From: Ailurus styani | Taxonomy: Eukaryota > Chordata > Mammalia > Carnivora > Ailuridae | Direction: 5' to 3' | Length of the DNA: 64,000 nt | Assembly (NCBI GenBank): GCA_002007465.1 | Contig: LNAC01000009.1 | Coordinates: forward strand, 79,103 to 143,102 | Shown: in pieces, positions 52,801-62,690 of the stretch | How the letters are laid out: each line of letters starts with the position of its first letter | Numbering within the stretch: position 1 is the stretch's first letter | The notes under the pieces: generated by a model | What the model was told of the DNA's origin: nothing | Databases searched by the model: none | Seen by the model: only the letters and a program-made list of their open reading frames with translations | Translations under genes and position numbers: made by a program

Positions 52801-53439
52801 ACCGCCTCCCCAGGGCTCGGCCGGCCACACCAGCGTCCGAGGTGGGGGAAGAGTGGGCTCTGGGCAGTGATGACGGAGATGGCCCGGCTCCGGTCCGCTG
52901 CTCCTGTCCGTGCGCGCTGCTCTGGGGCCGGACGCGCTGTCCTTCTGCGGGGCTGTGCTGCCCTCTAGTGGCCGCGCGCGCACCACTCTCCCGGCCGAGG
53001 GGCGGTCCGGGGGCGCGCTGGTCCCTGCCCATCTGATCCTGGAGCTGCCGGCTTGGCTTGTCACTTAGTGCCGTGGGGGAAGGACCCCACGAAGACCCGC
53101 TCAGAACCCATGGCAGCCACAGCCAGGGTGCAGCCTCCAAGAGCTTACTAGACGCTGGGGAGAGGGTGTGACTAGAAATCGGGCTGGTCAAGGAACAGCG
53201 TGGAATCTTTGTTCAGGTGCCTGAGCTCAGGGGTGCAGGTGTGTGTGCGTGTGTGTGCAAGTGCGTGCCATGTAATGGCAGCCTGCATAGGTGGGAAGGA
53301 AGACAGGTGGAATTCCAGCACACACCCTGTCCCTCATCACCTGCTGATCCAAATCAACACTGCGGTGTCGTTTAGGGAAATACGGGGACTCCTCCCAGGT
53401 GTATCTTTTGCAGCTGCCTGCATTGCCATCACATGTTCT
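52801..53439. other. Unique sequence, CpG-rich, with CTCF motif
   Basis: No gene was recognised. The CpG-rich part at about 52850-53040 contains a consensus CTCF core. A short (TG)n stretch lies at about 53238-53260. Confidence 0.4.
52958..52971 (-). promoter_or_regulatory. CTCF core motif
   Basis: The plus strand reads CTGCCCTCTAGTGG. Its reverse complement CCACTAGAGGGCAG satisfies every position of CCASYAGRKGGCRS. The site is in unique CpG-rich DNA, with GCCGCGCGCG directly following. CTCF sites of this quality are often bound and act as loop anchors or insulators depending on orientation. Confidence 0.7.
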
Positions 53440-54055
53440 AAAAGCCAAGAGACAGGCAGGAGTGTATGTTAATACAACCACTTGGGAGAAATGTTTGGAA
53501 GTAGCCACTATTGCGAACAGGGACGTACCCTCAGCCCCCACGATTCCTCCATACGCGCTGGGAGGTTGGAGACACATGCACTCGTGTCCACTGAAAGACG
53601 GGCACAAAGATGTTCATGACTGCTTTCATGGTAATGGCCCAAACCTGGACGCCTGTCACGTCTGTCAACAGCAGAATGGATGAGCAAGTTGTGGTCACAG
53701 ACCTTTCAGACGGGGGAGTCCTACCCGGCAGTGAAGAAGAACTTCGTGCAGAGCATAAGTGAATCCGAGCGATGGAAAGATCCAGACTTTCCATTTCTAC
53801 CAAGTTCAAACCCAGACTAGGTGAATCTACAGTGGTGGAGGTCAAAATAGTGGCTACCCTGGGGGGCAGGAGGTTCTGATTAGAAGATACACCAGGGGGA
53901 GATGGTGGGGAGGGGTTCCCTGAAAATGTTCTAGATTTTGTTCTGAATCGTGGCTACGTAGGCGTGCACACGTGGAAAATTTCATCAAGCTGTATATTTA
54001 AGATTATCCTGCTTTATTGTATGTCTGTTAAACCGTAAAAACAATCTAGAGATAA
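53440..54055 (+). mobile_element. Ancient L1 3' end, sense
   Basis: 'acaaccacttgggagaaatg tttgg', 'caaagatgttcatgactgct', 'gtcaacagcagaatggatga', 'aaatgttctagattttgttc' and 'atttcatcaagctgtatatt taag' follow the sense order of an old L1M 3' UTR. Confidence 0.85.
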
Positions 54056-55504
54056 AATAAAGCCAAGATAGACTGCGGGACAAAAGGGGTGGCAGGCTCG
54101 CTGGTCACTAGAGCACCTGAGTGGCGGTGACACTCGGGACACTGAGGACAGGGGGACCTGGAGACCGCCGTGGGGCCTCGCTGAGATGATTTGCCTGCTG
54201 AAAAGGCCCAGAGGAGTTCCCAGGGATGCTGGCTTTTATTTGTTGTTTTCAAAACCCTGGAGGATTCTCCGAGATGTCTTCTTTTCTCGAAGCGCACTTA
54301 GCTGATTTCCTAGTTTAGAGCTGTGGGATAGGATTGTGGCTTCTTTGGCTGCCCCCCCCTTTTTTTTGCTTATGTGTATTTTTACATTTCTTTCTACAAT
54401 GGGAGTGTTATAGATTTTGCAATGTGAAAAAGACCAATAAAAGCTATTTTAATTAAAGGAAAAGAGCTGCGAGCGCAGATTCTGGTGTGTGCGTTTTGCA
54501 GAAAGGCATATTTGGTAGCAAAGCCAGACTCTGAGAACCTTACAGGCGTGGGGGGGGGGAGGTGGGGACATGGAGCCTTTTGTCCAGAACTGCTCCTGCC
54601 TGCTTGGTCTGCCGAGAAGCAACCTTTATATTGAAAAACACGCAAAACCATAGCACGACCTCGTGAATCATCGGGCTCTGCCGTCCCTCGGGTGCTCACT
54701 CAACCAAGTGACTTTCCCTCCCTCGGCTTTATGACAAGTTAGCAGGCGCAGCGCGGCTTTGGCGACAGTGGCTCAGATGGCCACGGGTGGGAGTCGGGAG
54801 CTCTGTCTTCCAGTCCTGGCCTTTCCCTTGACCAAGTGGTACTCTGTGAATCACCTCCCTTTGGCCTTTCCTGCGAAGGCTTTGAACTCGAGTTTGAATA
54901 CTTTCTCCGTCTCGTGCGAGCAGTCACTATCATTATCCTGACTATACATTCAAGGACACAAGTTTAAGAGCATTTAAATAACTTGACCCGGCCATCCAAC
55001 CCACAAGTGACAACATAGGGAGTCAGTGGCCAGAATGAAGTTCTCTGCCACCCAGCTGATGCTCCCTCTGGCGCTGACTGCAGGGGTTCCCTTATTCTGC
55101 TGCTCTGGGTGTGGTAGAGGAGGAAAAAATTACTTTTTCCCATCTAGGAAATGAGAGATCACATAGTTTCTTTTTCAGAGCAGCAAAACTGAGGATAGGA
55201 AGGATTTCAAGAAAGCTTCTCGGGTAAAGATGAAAGGAAATGTCATATCAAAACTAGGAAAGGTTGATCTTTTTTTAAGTCTAAAGCATTGTCTTTTTGT
55301 TCTATAAAACACAAAAAAGCAGTCTAAATGATGAGTTGATGCATTTGCCTCTCGGGAATTTGGTAAACAAGGAAGGTATGCCTTTGTTTCTCATTCTGAT
55401 GCCCTGGAGTGTATGTAATATAGAGGTTAAATTTATCCAGGATTTTTACTGACTGTACCCTTTCTTAATTTAAAGTGTGGATTAACGAGGAGAGAAAAGG
55501 ATTG
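54056..55504. other. Unique sequence, partly AT-rich
   Basis: No gene was recognised. 54930-55060 has MIR-like antisense words ('catttaaataacttgacccg'). 55110-55480 is AT-rich and repeat-free with 'gaatttggtaaacaaggaag' (forkhead-type). Confidence 0.35.
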
Positions 55505-55745
55505 TTGGAGCCAGAGGATGAACCTGTCAGGGGAAGGTAAACTGATACACTCTTCCTAGAAAACACTATGGCAAACCCATATCAACATTTCCTATACGCA
55601 TATTTCCTGACCCAGAAATGTCCCTTCTGACAAAGATATGTACGCAAGGATGCTCACAATAACATGGCTTGTAATGATGACAATTAGAAATACTGTAAAC
55701 TCTAACAATATGGAATTGGTGGGAAATATCCCCCCAAAGAAAGCA
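55505..55745 (+). mobile_element. Ancient L1 fragment, sense
   Basis: 'ggtaaactgatacactcttc', 'cctgacccagaaatgtccct tctgac', 'gatgctcacaataacatggc ttgtaatgatgacaattag' fit the sense 3' part of an old L1M. Confidence 0.75.
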
Positions 55746-55845
55746 CAACTTTTGTAAACAAAGATGTGGACGCATGATGGTGATTGCTCCTCGGGAGGGT
55801 GGAAACCCTACTATTCGTGGGTCTAAATACCGTAGGAATTTTTTT

Positions 55846-56470
55846 TAAAGTCTTATTTTGGGATTGTTGTAGATTCACATGCAGTTGTAAGAAAAAATAC
55901 AAAGAGATACCTGGTACCCTTTACCCAATGGTAACATCCTGCAAAAACCATATTGTTTTGCAACATCTCCACTATGATACTGACATTGACACTGTCAAGA
56001 TACTGACCTTCCTTTCGCTGCAACTGTGGGTTGTTTGTTCTTTTGCTAATGTTGACTGTGGAGAATACTGTGTATATTCTTTATCCTAGTCATTTATCAG
56101 ATTACATGGTTTGTATTTCCTCTCAGTCTGTAGCTGGTCGTTTCGATCTCTTAAAAGAGCCTTTAGAGCCAAGGGCTTTTCTCCTTCTGTCCCCTTAAAG
56201 TGTTATACATTTACATTTTACATTTAAGTCTGTTCTATTGCAAGCTCATTTTTGTATAAGCGATGAGACGTAAGGCGACGTTCGTATGTCTGCCTGTGGG
56301 TGACCAGTTGCTCCAAGACCTTTTGTTGAAGAGGCTCTTTCCTTCTCTCAGTTCTTTCTGCGCTTTTGTCAAGCATGGGTTGGATCTGTCGTGGGTTCTC
56401 TAGTCATATGTGTTATCTATCAAAAATGAATTTTAAAACTGCATTGATTCTACAGCTCCATACTTATCAA
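55846..56470 (-). mobile_element. Ancient L1 fragment, antisense
   Basis: 'gttgtagattcacatgcagt tgtaagaaaaaatac', 'accctttacccaatggtaac atcctgcaaa', 'gacattgacactgtcaagat ac', and later 'cattttacatttaagtctgt' and 'ccagttgctccaagaccttt tgttgaagagg' are antisense L1 ORF2-region words. Frame is destroyed. Confidence 0.82.
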
Positions 56471-57875
56471 TATGAGGAAATGCCCATCGTACATAGAGTA
56501 GAAAAAAATCTATTTAGTAGAATCTGATTTTTTTGTCAAGCCTTTCTTTTAAAAGAGTGTGCATTTGTGCATGCACATGAGGTCAGTTCATAGGAGAGTG
56601 AAATCGTGTTTCCCAAACTGTGTTCCTGGGGGATCCTCTGAAGGGCTTTAAGGTGGAGACTGGTTAAAACACAGCTGAATTTGGCAACTTCTGATGAGCT
56701 ATGATCTTTGGTGACCAAAATGCATGTCTTCCCAGGGACTTTTGACTATGGAATCCCCACTTTCCCCTACGGAGCCTCTCACGGGGCTCACGTTCAAAGT
56801 GTTTTCCTTTGGGAAACTGGTCTGAAAGCCTTATCTGCCAAAACATTAACAGTGGTTATCACAGAATTGCAGGATTTAGAGTGTTTTTTCCTCTTTCCTT
56901 TCTCCTTCTAACTTCTGTTAACTGGAAAAAAAATTTTTTTTTGCAACAGGTGTTCATTTTATAAATGAAAAGGTTAATAAAGATGTTTGGGGGTGTGTGT
57001 GGGGGGGTCAGCCGGGTGCCAGAGGACTAGAATGGAGAGGCAGGTAGGAGCCAGAAGCAGGAAAGAAAGCCAGGTGGGCAAGAATCCCTGGACAGCAGTG
57101 CCCGTTCACCGACAGGCGGGAAGGAGACAGACGGGGGCCGGAATGCCCACGGGCCTCCACAGGGCGGCCTGGTGGTGGCGGGCGGCGTCATGCCTCACGC
57201 GCCCCGCGCGTCCTGGAGAAGACCTTGCTGTGCAGACGAGAGAGGAGCAGGGGCTGCTGGGAAGAGCAGATCCTGAGGCCACCCGCTTGGGGGAGGGGGC
57301 GAGAGTAGGAAGGCTAACGGCTGTTACATCTCTGAGACTTTGTAGAATACTATTTTGATTAAGTCAGCTTGAAGAAGAGACTCCTGCTAATTATATCCGC
57401 AGACAATTCTTTTTTCAATGTTTGCATTTATTTATTTATACCCTGCCTTGTTCTGGGCAGGAAAAAAAAAACCCGATTAAGAATGGCTCACGGGTTTCAT
57501 AAAATAAGACAAGATAGCAGAAAACTAAACGCAGATGGAAGAAGAGAGGAGAGCAAGGATGGGTGCCAAGTAGAGCCAGCAACAGGCTTGTTGTTGGCTC
57601 ACTCCTCGTTATCCAGCAGAACAAGATGGCCCCATGGAATTTCTTACACCACCACTGTGCATCCAAGCGCAATCCTGCAAGATGTATCCATTGAGTGAAT
57701 ATGCATTTGACATTAAAACATCAAAACTGCTTCAGGTTTGCATTGGGGACTCCTGGGTTGTGGAATCGCTGTGGGGACAGAGCTGAGGTTTCCCAGCATT
57801 GAGATATGCATGGCTTGAACACCAGGGTCTCTCAGGAGGAGGGTTTGGAGAGGGATAAAGCCAGTCCTCAGAAGG
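56471..57875. other. Unique / unclassified sequence
   Basis: 56590-56700 has a hAT-MITE-like opening ('gtgtttcccaaactgtgttc ctggggg') but is not assignable. 57000-57360 is GC-rich with a CpG cluster at 57105-57225. 57410-57700 is AT-richer. No gene was recognised. Confidence 0.3.
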
Positions 57876-57912
57876 TGACTTTCCGTCACACCCACTAAAA
57901 TGGCTATTATCA

Positions 57913-58107
57913 GGCGCCTGGGTCGCTCAGTGGGTTAAAGCCTCTGCTTTCGGCTCAGGTCATGATCTCAGGGTCCTGGGATCGAGGCCCGCGTCGGGCT
58001 CTCTGCTCAGCAGGGAGCCTGCTTCCTCCTCTCTCTCTGCCTGCCTCTCTGCCTCCTTGTGATCTCTCTCCCTCTGTGAAATAAATAAATAAAATCTTTA
58101 AAAAAAT
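57913..58107 (+). mobile_element. CAN SINE (mustelid-type), young, nested in L1
   Basis: Full length, with a perfect 16-base TSD (aaaatggctattatca) at 57897-57912 and 58108-58123. The TSD is itself L1 sequence, proving insertion into the older L1. Confidence 0.97.
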
Positions 58108-58295
58108 AAAATGGCTATTATCAAAAAAGCCCCAGAAAATAATCAATGTTGGCCAAGATGTGGAGAAATTGGAACCCCCGTGCCCCGAGGTGGGGATGGA
58201 AACTGGTCCAGCCACTGCGGAAAGCAATATGGCGGCTCCTCAAACAAGTGCATGTAGAATTTCCGTGTGATTCAGCCATTCCACTTCCGGGTATA

Positions 58296-58680
58296 CAGGT
58301 CTTCCTTGCGTTATGCTGGGGTCACGTCCCAGTAAACGCACGTAAGTTGAAAATACCGCAAGACGAAAATGCGTGTGATACACCTCACCCACCAGACATC
58401 ATAGTTTAGCCTGGCCCGCCTTCAACGTGCTCCAAACGCTTACGTGAGCCTACAGCTGGACAAAATCATCCAACACAGAGCCTATTTTATAGTAAAATGT
58501 GGACTATTTCGTGTAACGTGTTGAGAAGTGTACTGGAAGTGAAAAGCAGAACGGTTGTGTGGGTACAGAACGGTCGTCCTTGTTATTGGCTGTTGACTGT
58601 CATGACCTGGGGGCTGGCCCTGCCCAACACCATGATGAGAAAGCGTCACACGGCATATCGCCAGGCCAGAAAACGCCGAG
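58296..58680 (+). mobile_element. Tigger-like non-autonomous DNA transposon, nested in L1
   Basis: Starts after a TA with 'caggtcttccttgcgttatg', then 'cgcacgtaagttgaaaatac', 'catagtttagcctggcccgc cttcaacgtgctccaaacgc', 'aaaatcatccaacacagagc ctattttatagtaaaatgtg' and 'gtgtactggaagtgaaaagc'. These are the words of one TcMar-Tigger-class mammalian MITE; family name uncertain. The 3' end is diverged. Confidence 0.75.
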
Positions 58681-58964
58681 GACTCTAGAGTGACAGGAAG
58701 CAAAATGGTGGTTGCCTGGGACTCGTGGTGGATGAACGGACCCACGGCCAAGGACATGAGGAAACTTTGGGAGTGCTGGAAATGCGGAAATGTTCTATAT
58801 CTTGATGGTTGGTGGCGATTTCACGGGTGTGTACATCTGTCAAAACTCATCACATTGTACACTTCAAAGGGATACAATTTACCGTGCACAAATTCTATTT
58901 TGTTTGCTAAAACGTTGTTTTAGCTGAGTGATAAGCTAGGAAGTGGCGGATTTCTCAGAGCTCA

Positions 58965-59170
58965 CATTTCAAGGGAGACCTGAAAGGTGAGAAGGACCAT
59001 CTGGACAAGGACAGAGGTGGGGGAGGACCGGGGAAGAGGGTCCTCGGCAGACGGAGCAGAACGTGCAAAGGTCCAGTGGTAGCAGGAGACCCAGCACGTG
59101 AGAGAACCCAAGTGACTGAGGCTGAGAAGGTCCTGCGCGAGGCTCGTGGCTTTTGGTGAAGGACAGTGGA
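58965..59170 (-). mobile_element. L2 LINE fragment, antisense
   Basis: 'cagacggagcagaacgtgca aaggtcc' and the purine-rich surroundings match antisense L2 ('cagagggaacagcatgtgca aaggccc'). Confidence 0.65.
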
Positions 59171-59199
59171 GGCTGAAGGTGAGAGCAGGTGGTTCTGCT

Positions 59200-59595
59200 T
59201 TGTGCCACGGCGGGGGAGGGCCTCCACTGGCCCCGTAACTTCTGCTTCCGGGCTCTCAGAGGCCAGCTGCCATGTTCGTGGGGCATCTTCCAGAAGACCC
59301 TATGCTGAGAAACCCAAGCCACGCGGAGAAGCCCTGGGGGATGAGATGGCCCCTGGAGACAGAGAAGAGGATACAGGAGAAAGAGAAGTGGCCAAGGAGC
59401 ACCGAGGCCCCAGCACGTGCCGGAAAAGCCAACCTGCCAGAGAATCCTCCTGCTCCGCCCTGGCTGGGGCTGCCAGGGGCAGACGTGGGCTGCCCGGGAG
59501 AACGCTTCGTGGCCCACAAAAGCCACACAGGTTTACGCCACTAAGTTTGAAGGTACTTTGTTACTCCGTAATGTAGCCGGTGTAGACAGCAGCAG
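59200..59595 (+). mobile_element. MaLR (MLT1-type) LTR, sense
   Basis: 'gctgccatgttcgtggggca tc', 'aacccaagccacgcggagaa gcc', 'ccagcacgtgccggaaaagc' and 'cgccactaagtttgaaggta ctttgttactccgtaatgta' follow the sense order, with a clear 3' end. Confidence 0.75.
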
Positions 59596-60169
59596 GTGGG
59601 CTCATTTGGGGAAACAGGTGGAGGAATGGAGGGTCCACACTCCACCCTGAGAATCATCCCAGAGGCGGGAGAGGAGCGTTCCGAGGCCCGAGTGGTCAAC
59701 GGCACTGCCTCTTCTCCATTCCTCCCCCACTCTTTCCTTCCAGAAGGAGGGGGCCCGGCTGGCCGAGCACCCCTGGGAAGGAGACGGGCCTGAGCTGGTT
59801 GGTGGGTTGGGAGGGAGAAAGTGGGTCTGGGTCTGGGGTCTACACGCTTTCCGCCCTGTTCCTCTGGAGCAGGCAGCCTCACGAGGCATCGTCCGTGCTC
59901 TCGGCCCACACCACGCTTTAGAGAGGCAGCCCCGGAGCTCTCCCAACGCCTCCTCGCTCTGGCAGTCTGTCCTGGGAACTCTGGCTGCTTTGTACTCCGC
60001 GGACTCCCCGGAGTCACAGAGACTCACAGCTCTGTCTCCTGGACTCACGCTCTGCCTGGGCACCCCCTCCCTGCAAGGCAGCCTGGAAGCTGCCTCCAGG
60101 CATTACGCTGGGGCCTTTGTAAGGCTCATCTCATCCGTATCCAGCCCTCAAGGATCGCTGTCCTTTCTT
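59596..60169. other. Unique GC-rich sequence
   Basis: No gene was recognised. Overlapping frames of 126-158 codons on both strands are treated as chance. Confidence 0.3.
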
Positions 60170-60410
60170 CCTTCCCTCACTATTTAACCTTGATCACTTT
60201 ATTAAGTAGGTACTCATAACCCTATTTTATTATCCCCGTTTTACAGATAGCAACATTAATATAAGAGAGGCGCTAGTGTTACCCCCATGCCACAGATGAG
60301 TAAACTGAGGCCTAGAAAGGGTAAGTGCATTGTACAAGGTTGCTTAGCAAGTAGCAGGACAAGAACTTGGACCTGGTTCTTTCTTTCTCCAAAGATCTTA
60401 AACACTATAC
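60170..60410 (-). mobile_element. MIR SINE, antisense, near full length
   Basis: 'ttattatccccgttttacag atagcaac', 'gccacagatgagtaaactga ggcctagaaagggtaagtgc', and 'gttgcttagcaagtagcagg' are a clear antisense MIR with a small internal repeat of the core. Confidence 0.88.
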
Positions 60411-60539
60411 TCTTGTTACCTCTCCAAATGCATGCTGTAACCAAATGTAATTATTCCAGATCTTTCTCCACCGCCCAGCTTGTTGTGTTTCTGGGTCCTT
60501 ATCAAAAACGATAGGAAGTAGACCCTGCCCTCCAGAAAT

Positions 60540-61380
60540 CCTAGCATGAATGCACACAAGATACACCAACCTTGATATTTATTACTGTTTATAAGTTTTA
60601 AAAATTGGAAACGACATAAGTGCCCATCAAGAAGGGAATGATTAAATACATTTTGATACATTCATAGAATCGAATGTCATCCAGCTGTTAAAAAGTGTCA
60701 GGTTGAGAGGGGGCACCTGGGGGGCTCAGCAGGTTAGGTGTCTGACTCTTGATTTCCGCTCAGGTCATGATCTCAGGGTCGTAAGTTCAAGCCCCACATT
60801 GGGCTCCATGCTGGGTGTGGAGCCAACTTTAAAAAAAAAAGTACCCGATAGATTCGTGTGTATTGGCATGAAAGGTGTTCAATATATGTATATAATTTAA
60901 TGAAAAATGCAAGTCGTAGACTGCATGGCACAAGGTAGGTTCACTGCTGGGGCAAATTCATTTCAGCTTTATCTCCGGGTCATGTCACGATCCTTCAGTC
61001 CTTTGCAGGTCTGTGGGCAGGGGCGACACCGTGCCCTTCACCCCTTTCCTTGTCAACACATCATCACAGCAGAAAGAGAAGAAAGAGCGGAGGATCAGGG
61101 GTGGGCGTTTTGAAGGGCCTGGTGAGCATTTAGCTAGCCGCTGTCATGCACACTGAGATGTACCAGGTAACCCCATTCGTGCAAAAAATCACGAATGTGC
61201 ACGTGGATGTCATTTTAAAAGGGAAAAGTCTGGAAGGCTATACACTAAAACTGGTACCTCTCCTGAGTGAAGGGGAGACTTTCGCTTTTATTTTATCTGT
61301 GTCTGTTATCTTTTTAATGATGACACATCATTTTCTGTGATTAACATTTAAAGACTCGTAAAATGATAGTACATTGCTTT
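60540..61380 (+). mobile_element. Ancient L1 3' end, sense, split by a SINE
   Basis: 'aaaattggaaacgacataag tgcccatcaagaagggaatg attaaata' and 'cattcatagaatcgaatgtc atccagc' precede a SINE. 'tgtgtattggcatgaaaggt', 'atgtaccaggtaaccccatt' and 'cttttattttatctgtgtct gttatc' follow. It is an old L1MC/MD-type 3' UTR. Confidence 0.82.
60711..60840 (+). mobile_element. CAN SINE, short older type, nested in L1
   Basis: 'ggcacctggggggctcagca ggttaggtgtctgactcttg' leads to 'gttcaagccccacattgggc tcc' and an A10 tail. It lacks the long CT-rich part. Diverged, with only a weak TSD (aaaaagtgtc / aaaaagtacc). Confidence 0.88.
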
Positions 61381-62289
61381 TTTTTAAATGGCGTTGAGCC
61401 AAAGGAGTTTAGAATTCCGAATGTTCACTAGGGGGCAGGAGAGATGTACATGGGTGTGCGCGCGCGAGCGTGTTCCTGGGCTGTTTGCTAATAACGGTTT
61501 ACTACATTTCTTGCGCAATTTCCTCATTCAACAGGCCATCTGTTACATTTACCGAATTGTTTAAGGAAATGACAGCAGCCAGGCGTCACACTGGCAGGCT
61601 TCGGCTGTGGGCTCAAACATCCCGTTTTAACCCGATTCTCAAGGCTGTGGTTACCTTACACGTCCTCGGAGAAAACGCATCTGTTTCATACCAGCTTTTG
61701 AGCACTCGGAGCAAGAATTCTGTTAACTGGCCCAAATCCCCACTGGTGAGAGAGAAAAGGCCAAAGGTACCATGAAGCCAATCTGTTGTCCGCCCTGCTG
61801 CGGTCAGCCTGGGCGGTGCCCCGTTTAGACTGTGGAGTGATGATCAGACATCTGTCCCCTCCTTTCTGAGGCCGTCTGTCTGCAGACATCTCCCCAGTTC
61901 CCTGAGCTCTGGCACCAGATCAGGATTAAGCTATTTGCAGGCCTGGGGCATGAGGGAACGTGGAGCCCTCACGCTCACATGAACAGAAAATGAGAAAATC
62001 TCAAATGAAAACAAAATCACTGATGCCTTTAAAGTTACTACAATGTCTGTCTCCTCCATTCGAACTTTCCTAGTGCTCCAAATTGACATGAATACTCCCA
62101 CACCCACACAGCATGGTGGGCGCTGCCTGCTGGAACGTTCATCATTGCCAGTCTCCTGGGAGAGCTGGCTGGGACCTGAGAGTCTCCCTACCCCCAACTC
62201 CCTTGAAACTCCCAAAGACCAGAGCCCCAGTCTTGTTCATCTTTGTTTTCCTCATGTGGCCCAGTGCACTGAGGACATATACTCTGCAG
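61381..62289. other. Unique sequence with CTCF-like motif
   Basis: No gene was recognised. 61470-61790 is repeat-free, moderate in GC and open for 101 codons on plus without any known domain. A short CG-rich alternating tract 'gtgtgcgcgcgcgagcg' lies at about 61453. Confidence 0.35.
61425..61438 (+). promoter_or_regulatory. CTCF-like motif
   Basis: TCACTAGGGGGCAG matches the CTCF core at 13 of 14 positions (T instead of C at position 1; the key AGGGGGCAG part is intact). It lies just after the L1 tail, in unique DNA. Confidence 0.5.
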
Positions 62290-62690
62290 GGATGGCATGG
62301 CATGGCATAGGACAGCATGGAACCAGATGGGATGAAGAAGGATGGGATGGGATGGGCTTGATGGCATGGCATGGGAAAACATGGGATGGCATCAGATGGA
62401 ATGAGAAGGATGGCATGGGATGGGATGGGATGGCTTTGGATGGCATCAGATGGGATGGGAAGGATGGCATGGGATGGGATGGGATGGCTTTGGATGGCAT
62501 CAGATGGGATGGGAAGGACAGTGTGGGATGGGATGGGATGGCATCAGATGGATCTGAGAAGGATGGGATGGCATGGGATGACATGGCATCAGATGGGATG
62601 GGAAGGACAGTGTGGGATGTCTTGGGATGGCATCCGAGGGCATGGGAAGGACAGTACAGCATGGGATGGGACGGGATGGGAGGGAACGGA
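62290..62690. repeat. GGATG/GGCAT minisatellite with 54-base higher-order unit
   Basis: About 400 bases are built from pentamers of the ggatg, ggcat and agatg type. A higher-order unit of 54 bases is seen at 62412-62465 and 62466-62519, which are identical except for the last base. Decayed copies lie upstream (about 62361-62411) and downstream (to 62690). A shared 'catcagatgggatgggaagg' word marks each unit. It keeps a 249-codon plus-strand frame and long minus-strand frames open purely by repetition. Confidence 0.93.

Larger units (their letters stand above)
57876..58925 (+). mobile_element. Ancient L1 3' end, sense, with two nested insertions
   Basis: L1 sequence begins 'gtcacacccactaaaatggc tattatca', is cut by a SINE (57913-58107), resumes 'aaaaaagccccagaaaataa' to 'gccattccacttccgggtat', is cut by a Tigger-like element (58296-58680), and resumes 'aagcaaaatggtggttgcct', 'aaatgttctatatcttgatg' and 'aaaactcatcacattgtaca cttc'. 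Confidence 0.92.

Noticed and set aside
57913..57990. tRNA gene-like sequence in SINE heads
   Set aside because: CAN SINE heads derive from tRNA-Lys, but they lack an intact cloverleaf and are followed by SINE bodies and TSDs. They are not tRNA genes.
61470..61775. 101-codon plus-strand frame with an ordinary-looking residue mix
   Set aside because: No homolog recognised, no splice or Kozak context that stands out, and its length is easily reached by chance. The DNA may still be conserved as non-coding.
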